Origin: Wyeomyia smithii | Lineage: Eukaryota; Arthropoda; Insecta; Diptera; Culicidae | Assembly: GCF_029784165.1 (NCBI RefSeq) | Contig: NC_073696.1 | Span: 87,243,381-87,307,380 of the forward strand | Reading direction: 5' to 3' | DNA length: 64,000 bases | Shown here: positions 23,370-35,708 of the stretch, in pieces | How positions within the stretch are numbered: the stretch's first letter is position 1 | Layout: the number at the start of each line of letters is the position of its first letter | Program-made: the position numbers and the translations under genes | The notes under the pieces: generated by a model | What the model saw: the letters and a program-made list of their open reading frames with translations, nothing else | Database searches by the model: none | Told to the model about the DNA's origin: nothing

Positions 23370-26300
23370 TTCAACTGCGTATATGAAGGATTCTATCTCT
23401 GTCTCACAGTGGAATTGTAGAAGTATTTTACCAAAAATTGATTCACTTAAAGTTTTGATAAATAAAAACAAATGCGATGCATTTTCCCTTTGTGAAACTT
23501 GGCTTACTTCAAATATTGATCTTAACTTCCATGATTTTAATATTATTCGCCTTGATCGAGACACCCCATATGGAGGAGTACTTTTAGGGATTAAAAAGTG
23601 CTATTCTATCTATCGTATTAACCTCCCCTCGATTCCAGGCATCGAAGTTGTCGCATGTCAAATGACAATACAAGGTAAAGAGCTTTGTATTGCCTCAATA
23701 TATATTCCTCCCAGAGCACAGGTTGGGCAACGGTTGCTCTTTGATTTAATAGAACTTCTTCCCTCGCCACGTTTGATTTTGGGAGACTTCAACTCTCATG
23801 GTGTGGCTTGGGGTTCCCCTTACAATGATAACCGCTCCTCTTTAATCTATAACCTTTGCGATGACTTCGACATGACTATTTTAAACAACGGTGAAATGAC
23901 ACGTATCCCGAAACCTCCAGCGCGCCCAAGCGCTTTGGATCTATCCTTATGTTCGACGTCGCTACGGTTGGATTGCACATGGAAGGTAATCCTCGATCCT
24001 CACGGTAGCGACCATCTGCCTATTCTTATTTCAATTACAAACGGGTCAACTCGCATGCGACCAATTGACATTCCGTATGACCTCACACGGAATGTCGATT
24101 GGAAGTTATACGAGGAAATGATTTCAAAAGCGGTCGAGTCGATTCAACATCATCCACCACTTGAAGAATACAACCTCCACGCGGGCTTGATTCTCGACGC
24201 CGCGTTGCAAGCCCAAACGAAGAAATATCGCGGCGTGACGATCAAAGAACGGCCTCCCACTCCGTGGTGGGACCAAGAGTGCTCCGATGTCTACACGCAA
24301 AGATCCGACGCGTTTTTGGCCTTCCAGAAGGGAGGTATACCTGGCGACTATTTACGGTATTCGGAGCTTGATACCAAGCTTAAAAGTTTGGCTAAAGCAA
24401 AGAAACGCGGATATTGGCGTCGGTTCGTGAACGAGACGTCGAGGGAGACATCGATGAGCACTCTTTGGAACACAGCCCGAAGAATGCGGAATCGCGTAAC
24501 GGTCAACGAAAGCGAGGAGTCTTCAAGTCGGTGGATATTCGATTTTGCCAGGAAAGTATGTCCGGACTCTGTTCCTGAGCAAAACATTGTTCGCGATGCG
24601 TCTCCGGGCCACGACGCGATAGAATCACCTTTTACGATGGCAGAATTTTCAGTTGCCCTCCTGTCCTGTAACAAAAACGCGCCTGGGTTAGATAGAATCA
24701 AATTCAACTTGTTGAAGAATCTACCCGGCAATGCCAGGAGGTGCTTGTTGAACTTGTTCAATAAGTTCCTGGAGCAAAACATTGTACCGCAGGATTGGAG
24801 GCAAGTGAAGGTGATCGCCATCCAAAAACCAGGGAAACCAGCTTCTGATCACAACTCTTATAGGCCGATTGCAATGCTATCCTGTATCCGGAAATTGATG
24901 GAAAAAATGATACTCCGTCGTTTAGACCATTGGGTCGAATCAAATGGTCTACTATCAGATACTCAATTTGGCTTCCGCCGTGCCAAAGGGACGAATGATT
25001 GTCTTGCGTTGCTTTCAACAGATATTCAGCTGGCGTATGCTCGCAAAAACAAATGGCGTCTGCGTTCTTGGACATTAAGGGGGCTTTTGATTCCGTTTCT
25101 ATTGACATTCTTTCGGGTAAACTTCACCGACAAGGATTTTCTCCACATGCATTTTACGCACGGCGATTTGGCAACTTTTCGCATTAGCTACATGGGTCTT
25201 CCCCAGGGCTCATGTTTAAGCCCCCTTCTTTACAACTTTTATGTAAATGACATCGACGAATGTCTGGCAAATTCATGCACGATAAGACAACTTGCAGACG
25301 ACAGTGTAATCTCTGTTACTGGAGCCAAAGCTGCCGATTTGCAAGGACCATTGCAAGATACCTTGGACAATTTGTCTGCTTGGGCTTTACAGCTAGGTAT
25401 CGAATTCTCTCCGGAGAAGACTGAGATAGTAGTTTTTTCTAGGAAGCATGAACCTGCTCAGCTTCAAACACAATTAATGGGTAAAACGATTTCTCAGGTT
25501 TTGGTACACAAATATCTTGGTATCTGGTTCGACTCTGAAGGCACCTGGGGTTGTCACGTGAGGTATCTGATGAAAAAATGTCAACAAAGAGTGAATTTTC
25601 TTCGTACAATAACCGGACAATGGTGGGGAGCCCACCCAGGAGACCTTATAAGGCTTTACCAAACAACGATACTGTCTGTTATTGAGTACGGGTGTTTCTG
25701 CTTCCGCTCCGCAGCAAACACACATTTGATCAAACTGGAGCGAATACAATATCGTTGTCTGCGTATCGCCTTGGGTTGCATGCAATCGACCCATACGATG
25801 AGTTTGGAGATCTTAGCTGGAGTTCCACCATTGAAAAACCGCTTCTGGAGCCTGTCTTCTCGTATTCTAATCAAATGTGAGGTCTTGAACCGTCCCGTGA
25901 TTGAAAATTTTGAAAGGTTAATCGAACTTAATTCTCAAACCCGTTTTATGACATTGTATTTCAATCACATGTCCCAAAATATTAACCCTTCTTCGAATAT
26001 TCCAAATCGTGTCGACTTATCAAATACTTCTGATTCTACTGTGTTTTTCGATACATCCATGATAGAAGAAACTCGTGGAATCCCGGATCATTTACGCGTG
26101 CAGCAGATCCCTAAATTTTTTTCCAATAAATATCGAAACATCAACTGCGACAATATGTACTACACTGACGGATCACTTCTTGATGGGTCCACTGGCTTCG
26201 GTATCTTCAATAACAATTTAACCGTCTCCCATAAGCTCGATAATCCTGCTTCTGTTTACGTCGCAGAATTAGCTGCAATTCAGTACACCCTAGGGGTTAT

Positions 26301-27006
26301 CGAAAAAATGCCCACGGACCATTATTTCATCTTTACGGACAGTCTCAGTTCCATTGAGGCTCTCCGATCGATGAAAGATGTTAGGCACTCTCCGTATTTC
26401 CTGGGGAAAATACGGGAACATCTGAGTGCTTTATCCGAAAAATCTACTCAGATTACCTTAGCGTGGGTCCCTTCTCACTGCTCGATACCGGGTAATGAGA
26501 AAGCGGACTCTTTGGCTAAGGTGGGCGCAAGAAACGGTGATATTTATGAAAGACCAATTGCCTTTAATGAATTTTTCGCATTTGTACGTCAGAATACGAT
26601 CATCAGTTGGCAAAATTCTTGGCCCAAGGGGGAACTGGGAAGGTGGTTACATTCCATAATCCCCAAGGTATCGACGAACCCGTGGTTCAAGGGGTTGGAT
26701 GTAGGTCGGGATTTCATTTGCGTGATGTCCCGGCTTATGTCCAATCACTATAGATTTGATGCGTATCTCCGTCGTGTTGGGCTCGGGGAGAGTGGTATCT
26801 GTGCCTGTGGTGAAGGTTATCACGACATAGAGCACGTTGTTCGGTCATGCTCTGTACACCGTGACGCCAGGTCTAGATTAATAGCTTCCCTGCTGGCCGA
26901 AGGTAGGCAGCCGGCTGTTCCTGTTCGTGATGTCTTGGCGAGCCGTGACCTATCCCACATGTCCCTTATATACGTTCTCCTGAAATCCATCCACGCCCCA
27001 GTTTAG
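23362..27006 (+). pseudogene. LINE ORF2 polyprotein: endonuclease, reverse transcriptase, RNase H
   Basis: About 1214 codons are open, with ATG 23362 overlapping the ORF1 stop. The AP-endonuclease domain shows WNCRS near residue 15, GDFNSHG and the C-terminal SDHLPI. The reverse transcriptase shows the LPQGSCLSP block and the catalytic ADDS at about 25294-25305. RNase H shows YTDGSLLDGS, AELAAIQ, FTDSLSSIEAL and PSHCSIPGNEKADSLAK. A C-terminal CxCG...H...C cluster follows. The frame is deceptively intact: between about 25045 and 25140 the element's own sequence, including motif A (FLDIKGAFDSV), is in another frame and is replaced by unrelated residues. The enzyme should lack one catalytic Asp and be dead. 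Confidence 0.9.
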
Positions 27007-27388
27007 TCCTATCCCTCTCCGCCTACATCCAACCAAACGACAAGAACACGTTAAGACCCCGGATACGGAAACAGCAATCAGACCCGCGCGATACTCTCAA
27101 GGCCCGATGGAAACAACCCAATATGCCAGTCCGTAATATCTTGGCCCAGCAGCGGAACAAATTTAATATGCTGCTTACCTATGGCAATGAAAACCATCAA
27201 ACAGCAAACCTGTGCTTTTAATGCAAAATATCCTAGCATTAAGTTAGATTTAGTTTAGTCGGCAGCGAGGATAAAAAATTTGCTTTTAGTTATTAAGATA
27301 CTTTAGAAAGTAAGCTACCAGATATAATTGGCGCCGTTAAACATTGAATTGTATTTGTGCCGTGTCAATAAACTATAGATGAGGAAAA
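27007..27388 (+). other. 3' UTR of the I-type LINE
   Basis: Non-coding, ending CAATAAACTATAGATGAGG plus an A-run. AATAAA at about 27366 is a plausible polyadenylation signal. Confidence 0.7.
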
Positions 27389-27407
27389 AAAAAATATCTC
27401 TTAACAT
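27389..27407. repeat. Target-site duplication, right, of the I-type LINE
   Basis: Partner of 21549-21567. Its first bases merge with the A-tail, so the true length could be a few bases shorter. Confidence 0.85.
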
Positions 27408-27985
27408 CATTTTGTAGCGCACGTTTGACTCTACATATGTGTATCTCCTAACTGTTCACGAGTACTGGCTAACAAGCCAGTCGTCGTATGTTCGAATCCA
27501 GGTTCACATTCCATTTGAAGTGTCGGATGCATCGACCATGTCAGATTTCAACCAAAATTTGAGAGTCGATGAATTTTGGGCTAGAACTTATAAATTCAAG
27601 ATTTTGTACCGATTGGTGGACCTCCGACTGCCCTCACATTTTGCGAATTAAGAAAAAAATTTCTTTTAATTTATAGATATCAGATCTCGGAACTCCGAGG
27701 AGCTACAACTTTGACCTTGATCTTGTTTTTGAAGGGTTTTAGATGTAGAATCGAACTAAGTAATCAATAAGGCTCTGCCTTGTTGCCAACATTGCGTTTT
27801 TTTTTTCAAACTGTCCCCCATGTAACATTGATGTTGTCCACGCCAATGTGTATGGCAGACGATTTTACAGTAGAAAAAAAAAAACAAAATCTAAAGTTTA
27901 AAAGATACAGCAATTTAAAATTTTCAAGATTTCGAAAATTTAAATTTTCAAGATTTCTGCACAACTCAAAAAATTAGAAGATTCA
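27408..27985. other. Intronic sequence with a possible degraded SINE
   Basis: At about 27465-27515 a CTGGCTAACAAGCCAGTCGTCG stretch (split by mutations from the SINE head at 29130) is followed by GTTCGAATCC, a B-box-like motif. It is probably a decayed relative of SINE family 1. Nothing else is recognised. Confidence 0.4.
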
Positions 27986-27987
27986 TA

Positions 27988-28579
27988 GGGGAACTGCTCC
28001 ATTATTCATCTCAGCCCTTATATTCATCTCCTACAACATGAAAACACAATTGAAAACAGGAAAAAACACATATTTTCTAACTAAACCAATCTGCTAATCC
28101 ATGGAATGGATTCTTCTTAGTTCACTTGAGATAAAATAGGATCCTCAAAAACTCACTTAAAAGCTCTAAATTTGATCTAAATTTGATTCAATCACCTACC
28201 ACAGAAAACAAGTTTTGCACGTAAACAACTACAGCGGATCTAGGTAACCTACTACGACGGGCTGTGGTTACGTTCATTCATGACAATGTGATTCATTCAT
28301 GATTAACAGTGCGATAAATATAGGGACGTCGTCAGATGAATAATTGAGCAGTGATTCAAGTTTTGAGATGGATATGGAAGCGTTGTGAAAAATTGTTTGT
28401 TTTACAAAATTCAGGATAAATCTAGTTAAGTTTACTTAATATATAATGCTGAACGATTTCATAAGAGCACGTAGGCGTATTTTGTTTATTTGTTAAATGA
28501 TTTCGTGAAAATTTGGTGTTTAATCCGTACATTCTTCGTGAATATCGGCTCAATGAGATGAATAATGGAGCAGTTCCCC
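27988..28579. mobile_element. MITE, 592 bp, GGGGAACTGCTCC ends
   Basis: The ends read GGGGAACTGCTCCATTATTC and its complement, flanked by TA at 27986-27987 and 28580-28581. A further internal copy of the end motif (GATGAATAATTGAGCAGT) lies near 28335. TA flanks and repeated subterminal motifs again point to Tc1/mariner/pogo-type mobilisation. It is non-coding. Confidence 0.8.
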
Positions 28580-28843
28580 TACGAAAAGTGTAATCAACAC
28601 CCGTCCCGTAACTAGAGTAATGATTTTTTTACACAATTTTGATTGGTTCAGATTGCTAAGCATGATCCGTTGAATAGTTGGTTACTTCTTCGGGATTATT
28701 CTTCCAATCTACTAATTATTCATACAATCTGTTGATTTCCACGAATTCTTATTATTAAAAAAAAAGTAGGAGGTTGTATCCAAGACACGACCGCATAAAT
28801 GACGTAGAACTACGTACACTATTAACAAATGCATTAAGTATTT

Positions 28844-28949
28844 CATTACCCTAGTAACACAACTGGTTTTATCAAAGTTTCATAGCGCTTTTTTGGCTGT
28901 ATTGAGTGCTATAAAACTTTGATAAAACCAATATTTTTACTTGGGTAAT
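28844..28949. repeat. Hairpin-forming repeat, about 105 bp
   Basis: ATTACCCTAGTAACA...GGTTTTATCAAAGTTT is matched on the right by AAACTTTGATAAAACC...TTACTTGGGTAAT, with about 30 bases between arms. It is probably a small MITE. A target duplication is not clear. Confidence 0.65.
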
Positions 28950-29040
28950 GAGTTATAATGTCTACTAATGAATGATTGTGAATTTCGTGAACCGGATTCA
29001 ACAGTTAGCAGAACGTGCCGAGTTAAAAACCATACACAGC

Positions 29041-29450
29041 ACACACACAAATCATACCATATCATAGACACCCACATCATACCATATCATACAGACACAT
29101 ACACATCTCCCAGCTGGTCTCGAGGTACGATGCTGGCCTAACAAGCCAGTCGTCGTAGGTTCGTGTCTCGGCTCGGGAGAGACTGTTAGTGTCAGTAGGA
29201 TCGTAGCGCTAGCCCCGCAATTGTCCTGTACACTCAACAGTTGGCTGCGAGGTCTGTGTATAATAAACAGAAGGTCGAGTTCCGATACGGAATGTAGCAC
29301 CAAGGCTTTGTTTTTTTTTACAGACACATACACATCATACCATATCATACAGACACACACAAACAAATCATATCATTCATACACACACATCATACCATAT
29401 TATCATACCATACACACATCATACCATATCATACACACACAGCAAGCAAG
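29041..29450 (+). repeat. CATACCATATCAT-type microsatellite
   Basis: Irregular tandem repeats of CATACCATATCATACACACA flank and predate the SINE at 29108-29320. The open frames here are repeat artefacts. Confidence 0.8.
29108..29320 (+). repeat. tRNA-derived SINE (family 1), Feilai-like
   Basis: The head contains TGGTCTCGAGGTACGATGCT and the B-box-like GTTCGTGTCTCGG, followed by a tRNA-unrelated body and a T-rich tail. It is flanked by a perfect 17-base duplication, ACAGACACATACACATC, at 29091-29107 and 29321-29337. The body resembles what I recall of the Aedes SINE Feilai, but the name is not verified. Another copy lies at 49380-49603. Confidence 0.85.
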
Positions 29451-29459
29451 CGACCCATC

Positions 29460-31540
29460 AGAGGACGTTATTTTTATTCCAACAAGGCTTGACAATTTTC
29501 AATAGTGAAATAGTTCGTAGATTCAAACAACCTTTTTCTGCATTTGGGCAGATGCGTGTATGATTTTCCAATCGATTGCTGCAAGAATGAAGAAAATCGG
29601 TTGAAAACCAACTGACCTCTAAGCATTTGAAAAGTGACAAATTTCGTCCCAGTTTTTCAGTTTGCATCCCTGTGTGGTATGCTAAAGTAAAACGTAGTTC
29701 TACGTCAAAAAAACAAAAAATACTGATGTAACCACATGATGGATTACAATAATCAATATGTTGTTGGATTGATAAAATGATGGACAATTTTGTGATTCCT
29801 CAGTTATCATTATCATATCATTGTTGAACAGTGAAAATTTCACAAAATTTTCAAGGTCGTATTTTCACGAACAATGTACCAATCACATGCGAGCACGCCT
29901 GGCACTGACTTCATGAGTAGACACCAACCGCCTGCTGTGATATTTTGTACAGCGATGGCAAAAAAAATGACAGAATCTCCCCGTCCCAATAGGTCAACTG
30001 ATGTTCGCTTCCATGAGCCTAGACTATTTTAATGTCTTGAAGGTGAAGCTTTTTCGGAAAGCTCGTAACCACCTCCAATATCAGACAGTTTTACGTTCTG
30101 CGGTTAGAATGTTATTAAAACTGATGTCTTGAAGGAAAACATGCTGGCAACAGTACTGCACCGAGTAATGTATGAATAGAGCGCTGGTCACTCGTCGTCT
30201 ATCAGTGCAGTAGAAATCGATATTTATTTGTGTCTGCAGCCAAGCCAAGTGAAGGCCACATTGCCGCTGTCGACGCACAGTGGGGCGTGTTGGGCTAACG
30301 CGTAGATATCTTTTTGCGATTTGTAACACAATCGAATTGCCGTTTGAATTGTCTTCTTCTTCTTCCTGTTTCGTATAGTAGCAAATATCAGAATTCAATA
30401 TAATTATTCGGGTGCCGTAAAATACACTGCGCCACCGGGGACAACAAAATTCTGTACGTGCCGGTCGAGGCAGATAGCAGAATATATAAATTAGGTTCAT
30501 TGTACAGATAAAATGCGTTGTTTATTTTTGAACTCTACACTCTGTTTTTCTAATGTCCATTCTAAATTTTCTGTGAATATACATTTTTGTTTAAAAACTA
30601 TAATTCTTTGTAGTTATTTTTTCCACGAACTTGTAATTGCAGGAAAATTTTATTATGTGATATCTTTGCCGCTTGGTGATCGGAGAGTGAGCCATCGTTC
30701 ACAAGACAAATAAATGTTGTTTAATTTCTACTCATTCGTACTCAATTAAGGTCTGTATAGAAGCTTGCATTTTCGCGTATTGAAGAAAATTGACTGTATT
30801 AGAATAAAAGGTTTTTATCAATTATAAAGAGAATATTTTTTATTTCTAAAATAGAGGCTGCAAATAAATAATCAAAATATAGACCCCGTTCGATTTTGCC
30901 AAACACGACACGGCAGAATTTTCTTGTTGTCAAGATTGAACCATGCAAAAAATGAACGGTTCTCTTCTCATGACTTTTTTTCATAGATATTTCCACCAAT
31001 GAAGTAGTTTTAGTTCGAAGTCGTTTGATGTGTCGCTTGATGAATTGAGGCTGACGACCTAGATAATTGATATTACTACCCGAGTAATTAGTGGCTTAGT
31101 ACTGCTTTCATCATGCATGATCATTATATTACCGGCACATGTGCATATTCCAGGAACCGTTTTACCGATTCCGGTCATCCACTTCGGCAACATAAAGAAC
31201 CAAAATACTCTTTTTGGGGATATTAAGGTTAAATTGATTCAAATAATCAAGAAAATTAAGAAATGTGATTAGACATAATCGCTCGTTTTTGGCACATGTG
31301 TGCCAAAATCTAACCGTGCCAGAAGTAAAACGAGCTCAAATCAAACAAAGCCTCAAAGGGAAATATAAAACTATTATAGTCCTACGTCAACTATGCGGTC
31401 GTGTCTTGGATACCACCCTCCTTCTATTTTTTACCACGGCATTTTTATTTTCTACCGTCAAGATTCTAAGTGCACTCAATCATGGTTTACATGATTCTGA
31501 AAGATTTTCGGAAACACATTCGAAATGAATTTCTGTTTCG
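29460..31540. other. Intronic sequence, no gene recognised
   Basis: Only short chance frames. I found no transposon ends or RNA genes. Confidence 0.4.
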
Positions 31541-33105
31541 TCGATATTAAGCTCAGAATTACTGCGGGAACGAAATTAATCAAATAACTCCATTGCCAAT
31601 CGCTAACAATTATTGGGGTCAATTTTTGGCTCCTGTGCATTATACTAATTACGAAAATACCCGTTTTGGATAGTATTCTTTCATTTAAGCTGTTTTCCAG
31701 ATGGCAGAAGTAGTCATATTGAATTTTGAAAGTGATATGTGGAGTCAGTTGTTGTCCACTGGGTATCATTCCGGTTACCCATATTTGATGGTATTCGGTC
31801 ATTTAGGTCTATTTGCCAGAAAGCGGAAGTCGCCATTTTTAATTACAAAATGGCCACTGGGGTCGATTTTTGGCTTCTGTGCATCATATCGATCATTTCA
31901 AGCAATTCTTTGAAGATTAGTTGAAATATGTGTTTCATTAGTGTGGGAAGGACCCATCCCTTCTCCTAGAGTAGATGTTAGATTGAAATGTTAGATTTGA
32001 TTCCATTTCCTTGTTAACTTTCGAGTATGGAGTTATGCAGAAACTTGTGTTTGGGACCACTCCCTTTCAAACTCTCTCCTTTAAAAGTTCCTCCTGCTGA
32101 ATGTCGATGTCGAACCACAATAGAAATATTTCTTGCTCCAAAAAACTTCCACTTGCTAAATTTGGTTCCATTTACTTGATTGGTTCTTGAGCTATGCAGA
32201 ATTTTGTGTTTCATTTATTATCATTTATCCAAAGAAGGGGTATTGTGCCAGGGATGATATTTGTTGACACTAATGACTGAAAGTGAAAAAAAGCGTCCAT
32301 AAACGTTATTTTTTTACAATCCTTTCAGAGTTCTCCCTTCCCGCTTTTGCATGGAAGTGAACTGTCAAAACACCTCATTATATTTCATGCGATGGAAACA
32401 AGAGAGCAAAATCAGTTTATTTCTTTTTACTATATACCTATGGAATATTTCACTTTCATGTAATGTTCATATACTCTTCCTTGTTTCTTTTGTTAACGAA
32501 GATTGTCAAGTCATCGGTCAGTGTCAGTGAAAAAGTGTTTCGGAAAGGTTCATTTTGGCTGAGTGGAACGAAATAGTCATCGGCGACAACAATGGACAAA
32601 AATATTACGTCACAAGAAAGTGGCTTCGGAAGATCCATATTGATGTTTTTATAGGCAAAAGATGCCATTTTGTGTTATTGGTTGAATTTTTTAAAACACG
32701 ACATAACGTAATTTCAATCTACACATATAAAAATGCGGTCCTGTCTGTCTGTTTGATCCATATAGACTTGAAAACTACTGAACAAATCGACGTGAAAATT
32801 TGTATGTAAGGGTTTTTGGGGCTGGGAAAGGTTCGTATGATAGTTACAAATGAAACACAAATTCCTTCTAACTTGAGAACTAATTAAGCAACCTGAAACC
32901 TTCTCGTCTGCAAATATTGGTAACAAAAATCGATCGCAAATTTCTGATGTAAACTTGAATATATATATTCTGTTTTGCATGCGAATTGATAATGAAATTA
33001 TAAACGATTTTTGTTACCTTTTGATAATAAACTTTGTTTTAAATCTCATTTTTGCTAAGATTTTTTTCATCCCAGGGTCCCGGGAAATGATATTTTTCAT
33101 TGCCG
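31541..33105 (+). repeat. Tandem duplication unit 1, 1565 bp
   Basis: From TCGATATTAAGCTCAG the sequence repeats almost exactly 1565 bases later. Only a handful of differences are visible (for example ATGGAAAC/ATGGTAAC and a one-base T-run change). The unit contains a GAAGTCGCCATTTTT repeat and a Helitron-like start at 32718. The duplicated short frames are not convincing genes. Confidence 0.95.
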
Positions 33106-34669
33106 TCGATATTAAGCTCAGAATTACTGCGGGAACGAAATTAATCAAATAACTCCATTGCCAATCGCTAACAATTATTGGGGTCAATTTTTGGCTCCTG
33201 TGCATTATACTAATTACGAAAATACCCGTTTTGGATAGTATTCTTTCATTTAAGCTGTTTTCCAGATGGCAGAAGTAGTCATATTGAATTTTGAAAGTGA
33301 TATGTGGAGTCAGTTGTTGTCCACTGGGTATCATTCCGGTTACCCATATTTGATGGTATTCGGTCATTTAGGTCTATTTGCCAGAAAGCGGAAGTCGCCA
33401 TTTTTAATTACAAAATGGCCACTGGGGTCGATTTTTGGCTTCTGTGCATCATATCGATCATTTCAAGCAATTCTTTGAAGATTAGTTGAAATATGTGTTT
33501 CATTAGTGTGGGAAGGACCCATCCCTTCTCCTAGAGTAGATGTTAGATTGAAATGTTAGATTTGATTCCATTTCCTTGTTAACTTTCGAGTATGGAGTTA
33601 TGCAGAAACTTGTGTTTGGGACCACTCCCTTTCAAACTCTCTCCTTTAAAAGTTCCTCCTGCTGAATGTCGATGTCGAACCACAATAGAAATATTTCTTG
33701 CTCCAAAAAACTTCCACTTGCTAAATTTGGTTCCATTTACTTGATTGGTTCTTGAGCTATGCAGAATTTTGTGTTTCATTTATTATCATTTATCCAAAGA
33801 AGGGGTATTGTGCCAGGGATGATATTTGTTGACACTAATGACTGAAAGTGAAAAAAAGCGTCCATAAACGTTATTTTTTTACAATCCTTTCAGAGTTCTC
33901 CCTTCCCGCTTTTTGCATGGAAGTGAACTGTCAAAACACCTCATTATATTTCATGCGATGGTAACAAGAGAGCAAAATCAGTTTATTTCTTTTTACTATA
34001 TACCTATGGAATATTTCACTTCCATGCAATGTTCATATACTCTTCCTTGTTTCTTTCGTTAACGAAGATTGTCAAGTCATCGGTCAGTGTCAGTGAAAAA
34101 GTGTTTCGGTAAGGTTCATTTTGGCTGAGTGGAACGAAATAGTCATCGGCGACAACAATGAACAAAAATATTACGTCACAAGAAACTGGCTTCGGAAGAT
34201 CCATATAGATGTTTTTATAGGCAAAAGATGCCATTTTGTGTTATTGGTTGAATTTTTTAAAACACGACATAACGTAATTCTAATCTACACATATAAAAAT
34301 GCGGTCCTGTCTGTCTGTTTGATCCATATAGACTTGAAAACTACTGAACAAATCGACGTGAAAATTTGTATGTAAGGGTTTTTGGGGCTGGGAAAGGTTC
34401 GTATGATAGTTACAAATGAAACACAAATTCCTTCTAACTTGAGAACTAATTTAGCAACCTGAAACCTCCTCGTCTGCAAATATTGGTAACAAAAATCGAT
34501 CGTGAATTTCTGATGTAAACTTGAATATATATTCTGTTTTGCATGCGAATTGATAATGAAATTATAAACGATTTTTGTTACCTTTTGATAATAAACTTTA
34601 TTTTAAATCTCATATTTGCTAAGATTTTTTTCATCCCAGGGTCCCGGGAAAAGATATTTTTCATTGCCG
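33106..34669 (+). repeat. Tandem duplication unit 2
   Basis: Second copy of 31541-33105. It ends after CATTGCCG, where unit 1 passes straight into unit 2. The near identity suggests a very recent duplication, or two haplotypes joined by the assembler. Confidence 0.95.
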
Positions 34670-34713
34670 CTTCTCGGGAAATCAATTTCCGGAAATATTG
34701 AAAACTCTACTAG
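34284..34713 (+). mobile_element. Possible short Helitron-type element
   Basis: It begins TCTACACATATAAAAATG after an A, followed by GTCCTGTCTGTCTGTTTG and ACTTGAAAACTACTGAAC, wording common in insect Helitron-like repeats. CTAG followed by T occurs at 34710-34713, with a 6-bp hairpin (GGAAAT/ATTTCC) rather far upstream. The same start is at 32718 in duplication unit 1, without its end. The 3' boundary is uncertain. Confidence 0.4.
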
Positions 34714-34799
34714 TAAGCATGGTAACAAAATCCTTAAAACTTTGCTACTATATCACAAATTTATATTTTATATGTGAGCAAATTATTTTGGATTCGAAC

Positions 34800-35119
34800 C
34801 AGCGTCGCCAGGTCATTTTTTAAAAAATCTGGAAAAGGCAAAATAAAAATCTGGAAAAAATCTGGCAGTCATTTCGTGGGGTGAAAGTTAAATTTTTTGA
34901 ATAAAAGTCTTGGGGTACGCAAAATTTGAGGTGACAAAATTGCAAAATTTCGCGCCAAATTTGAAGTGATGACCTTTTTACGGAACAGAGAAAATAAAAT
35001 CTGGATAAAATCTGGATCATCCATGATAAATCTGGATAATTGAACATCAAAGCTGTCTACCTGGATTAATGTTCAAAAATCTGGATAATCCAGATAAATC
35101 TGGATACCTGGCAACGCTG
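34800..35119. mobile_element. hAT-type MITE, 320 bp
   Basis: The ends CAGCGTCGCCAGGT and ACCTGGCAACGCTG are inverted repeats with one mismatch. They are flanked by a perfect 8-base duplication, ATTCGAAC (34792-34799, 35120-35127). 8-bp duplications and CAG...GCCA ends are hAT features. The interior is built from irregular repeats of AAATCTGGATAA. It is non-coding. Confidence 0.85.
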
Positions 35120-35708
35120 ATTCGAACTATAAAAATGTTAGGTATAGGTTCCGATACTCAACTCTGGACCCATATTTATTTCTATACTTTAAATTTCACC
35201 GTATTTTGAGTTTAAATTGGACTGGACCTAAATGAAAGATTTACTTCGAAAAATCGAGAATATTGAAACAATTTTCAATCAGACTCGAGACTGTTTAAAT
35301 TCGAAATCACTGCAAATTTTACAGCAGCGCTTCTAGTGGTCGGTTCTAAAACCATTGGACAGCTGGAGTTGAAGGTATTGAAAACTTTTAGACCGAACTT
35401 ACGAATCTCTCCTAACCTATTGAAATATTTTTTGGATTTCGCATTCTAACTGATTGCTTTAGTACTTGTGCGGTGAAAGCTGCCTATGATTCATTTTAGT
35501 TTAGATATTGGATATTGGCAACAAAGTTTCAAATTCCCTTTTAGTAATGTCGGTTCTTTGCAAAAATTGTTACGAAGAGGCAAATAATCGTTTCTATATT
35601 GACCTTTTATGAAAAACCCCTTGTCGCAAAAAAGACTGTGATTTTCCTCCATTGTTCAACATTATTGACTTTGCTGTTTTCTTTTTATTCCTTTCTACTC
35701 GATGACAG

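Larger units (their letters stand above)
21568..27388 (+). mobile_element. Nearly full-length I-type LINE, inactive
   Basis: A 5.8-kb non-LTR retrotransposon has a 5' UTR with two imperfect repeats (about 21688-21742 and 21812-21880, each containing GGCTGTATTGGTGC), ORF1 (gag-like), ORF2 (endonuclease, reverse transcriptase, RNase H), and a 3' UTR ending in an A-run after AATAAA. The flanking duplications AAAAAATATCTCT-AACAT at 21549-21567 and 27389-27407 differ at one base, so both ends are defined. Gag zinc knuckles plus RNase H fit the I clade, such as mosquito I-like elements; the exact family is not proven. ORF1 has two stops and ORF2 a compensated frameshift. Confidence 0.9.

Noticed and set aside
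29052..29505. Frames rich in Tyr/His/Thr or VCVCMIWYDV
   Set aside because: They are translations of the CATACCATATCAT microsatellite and the SINE.
31476..34479. Pairs of identical short frames in the tandem duplication
   Set aside because: Identity is explained by the DNA-level duplication; there are no domains, splice structure or coding bias.
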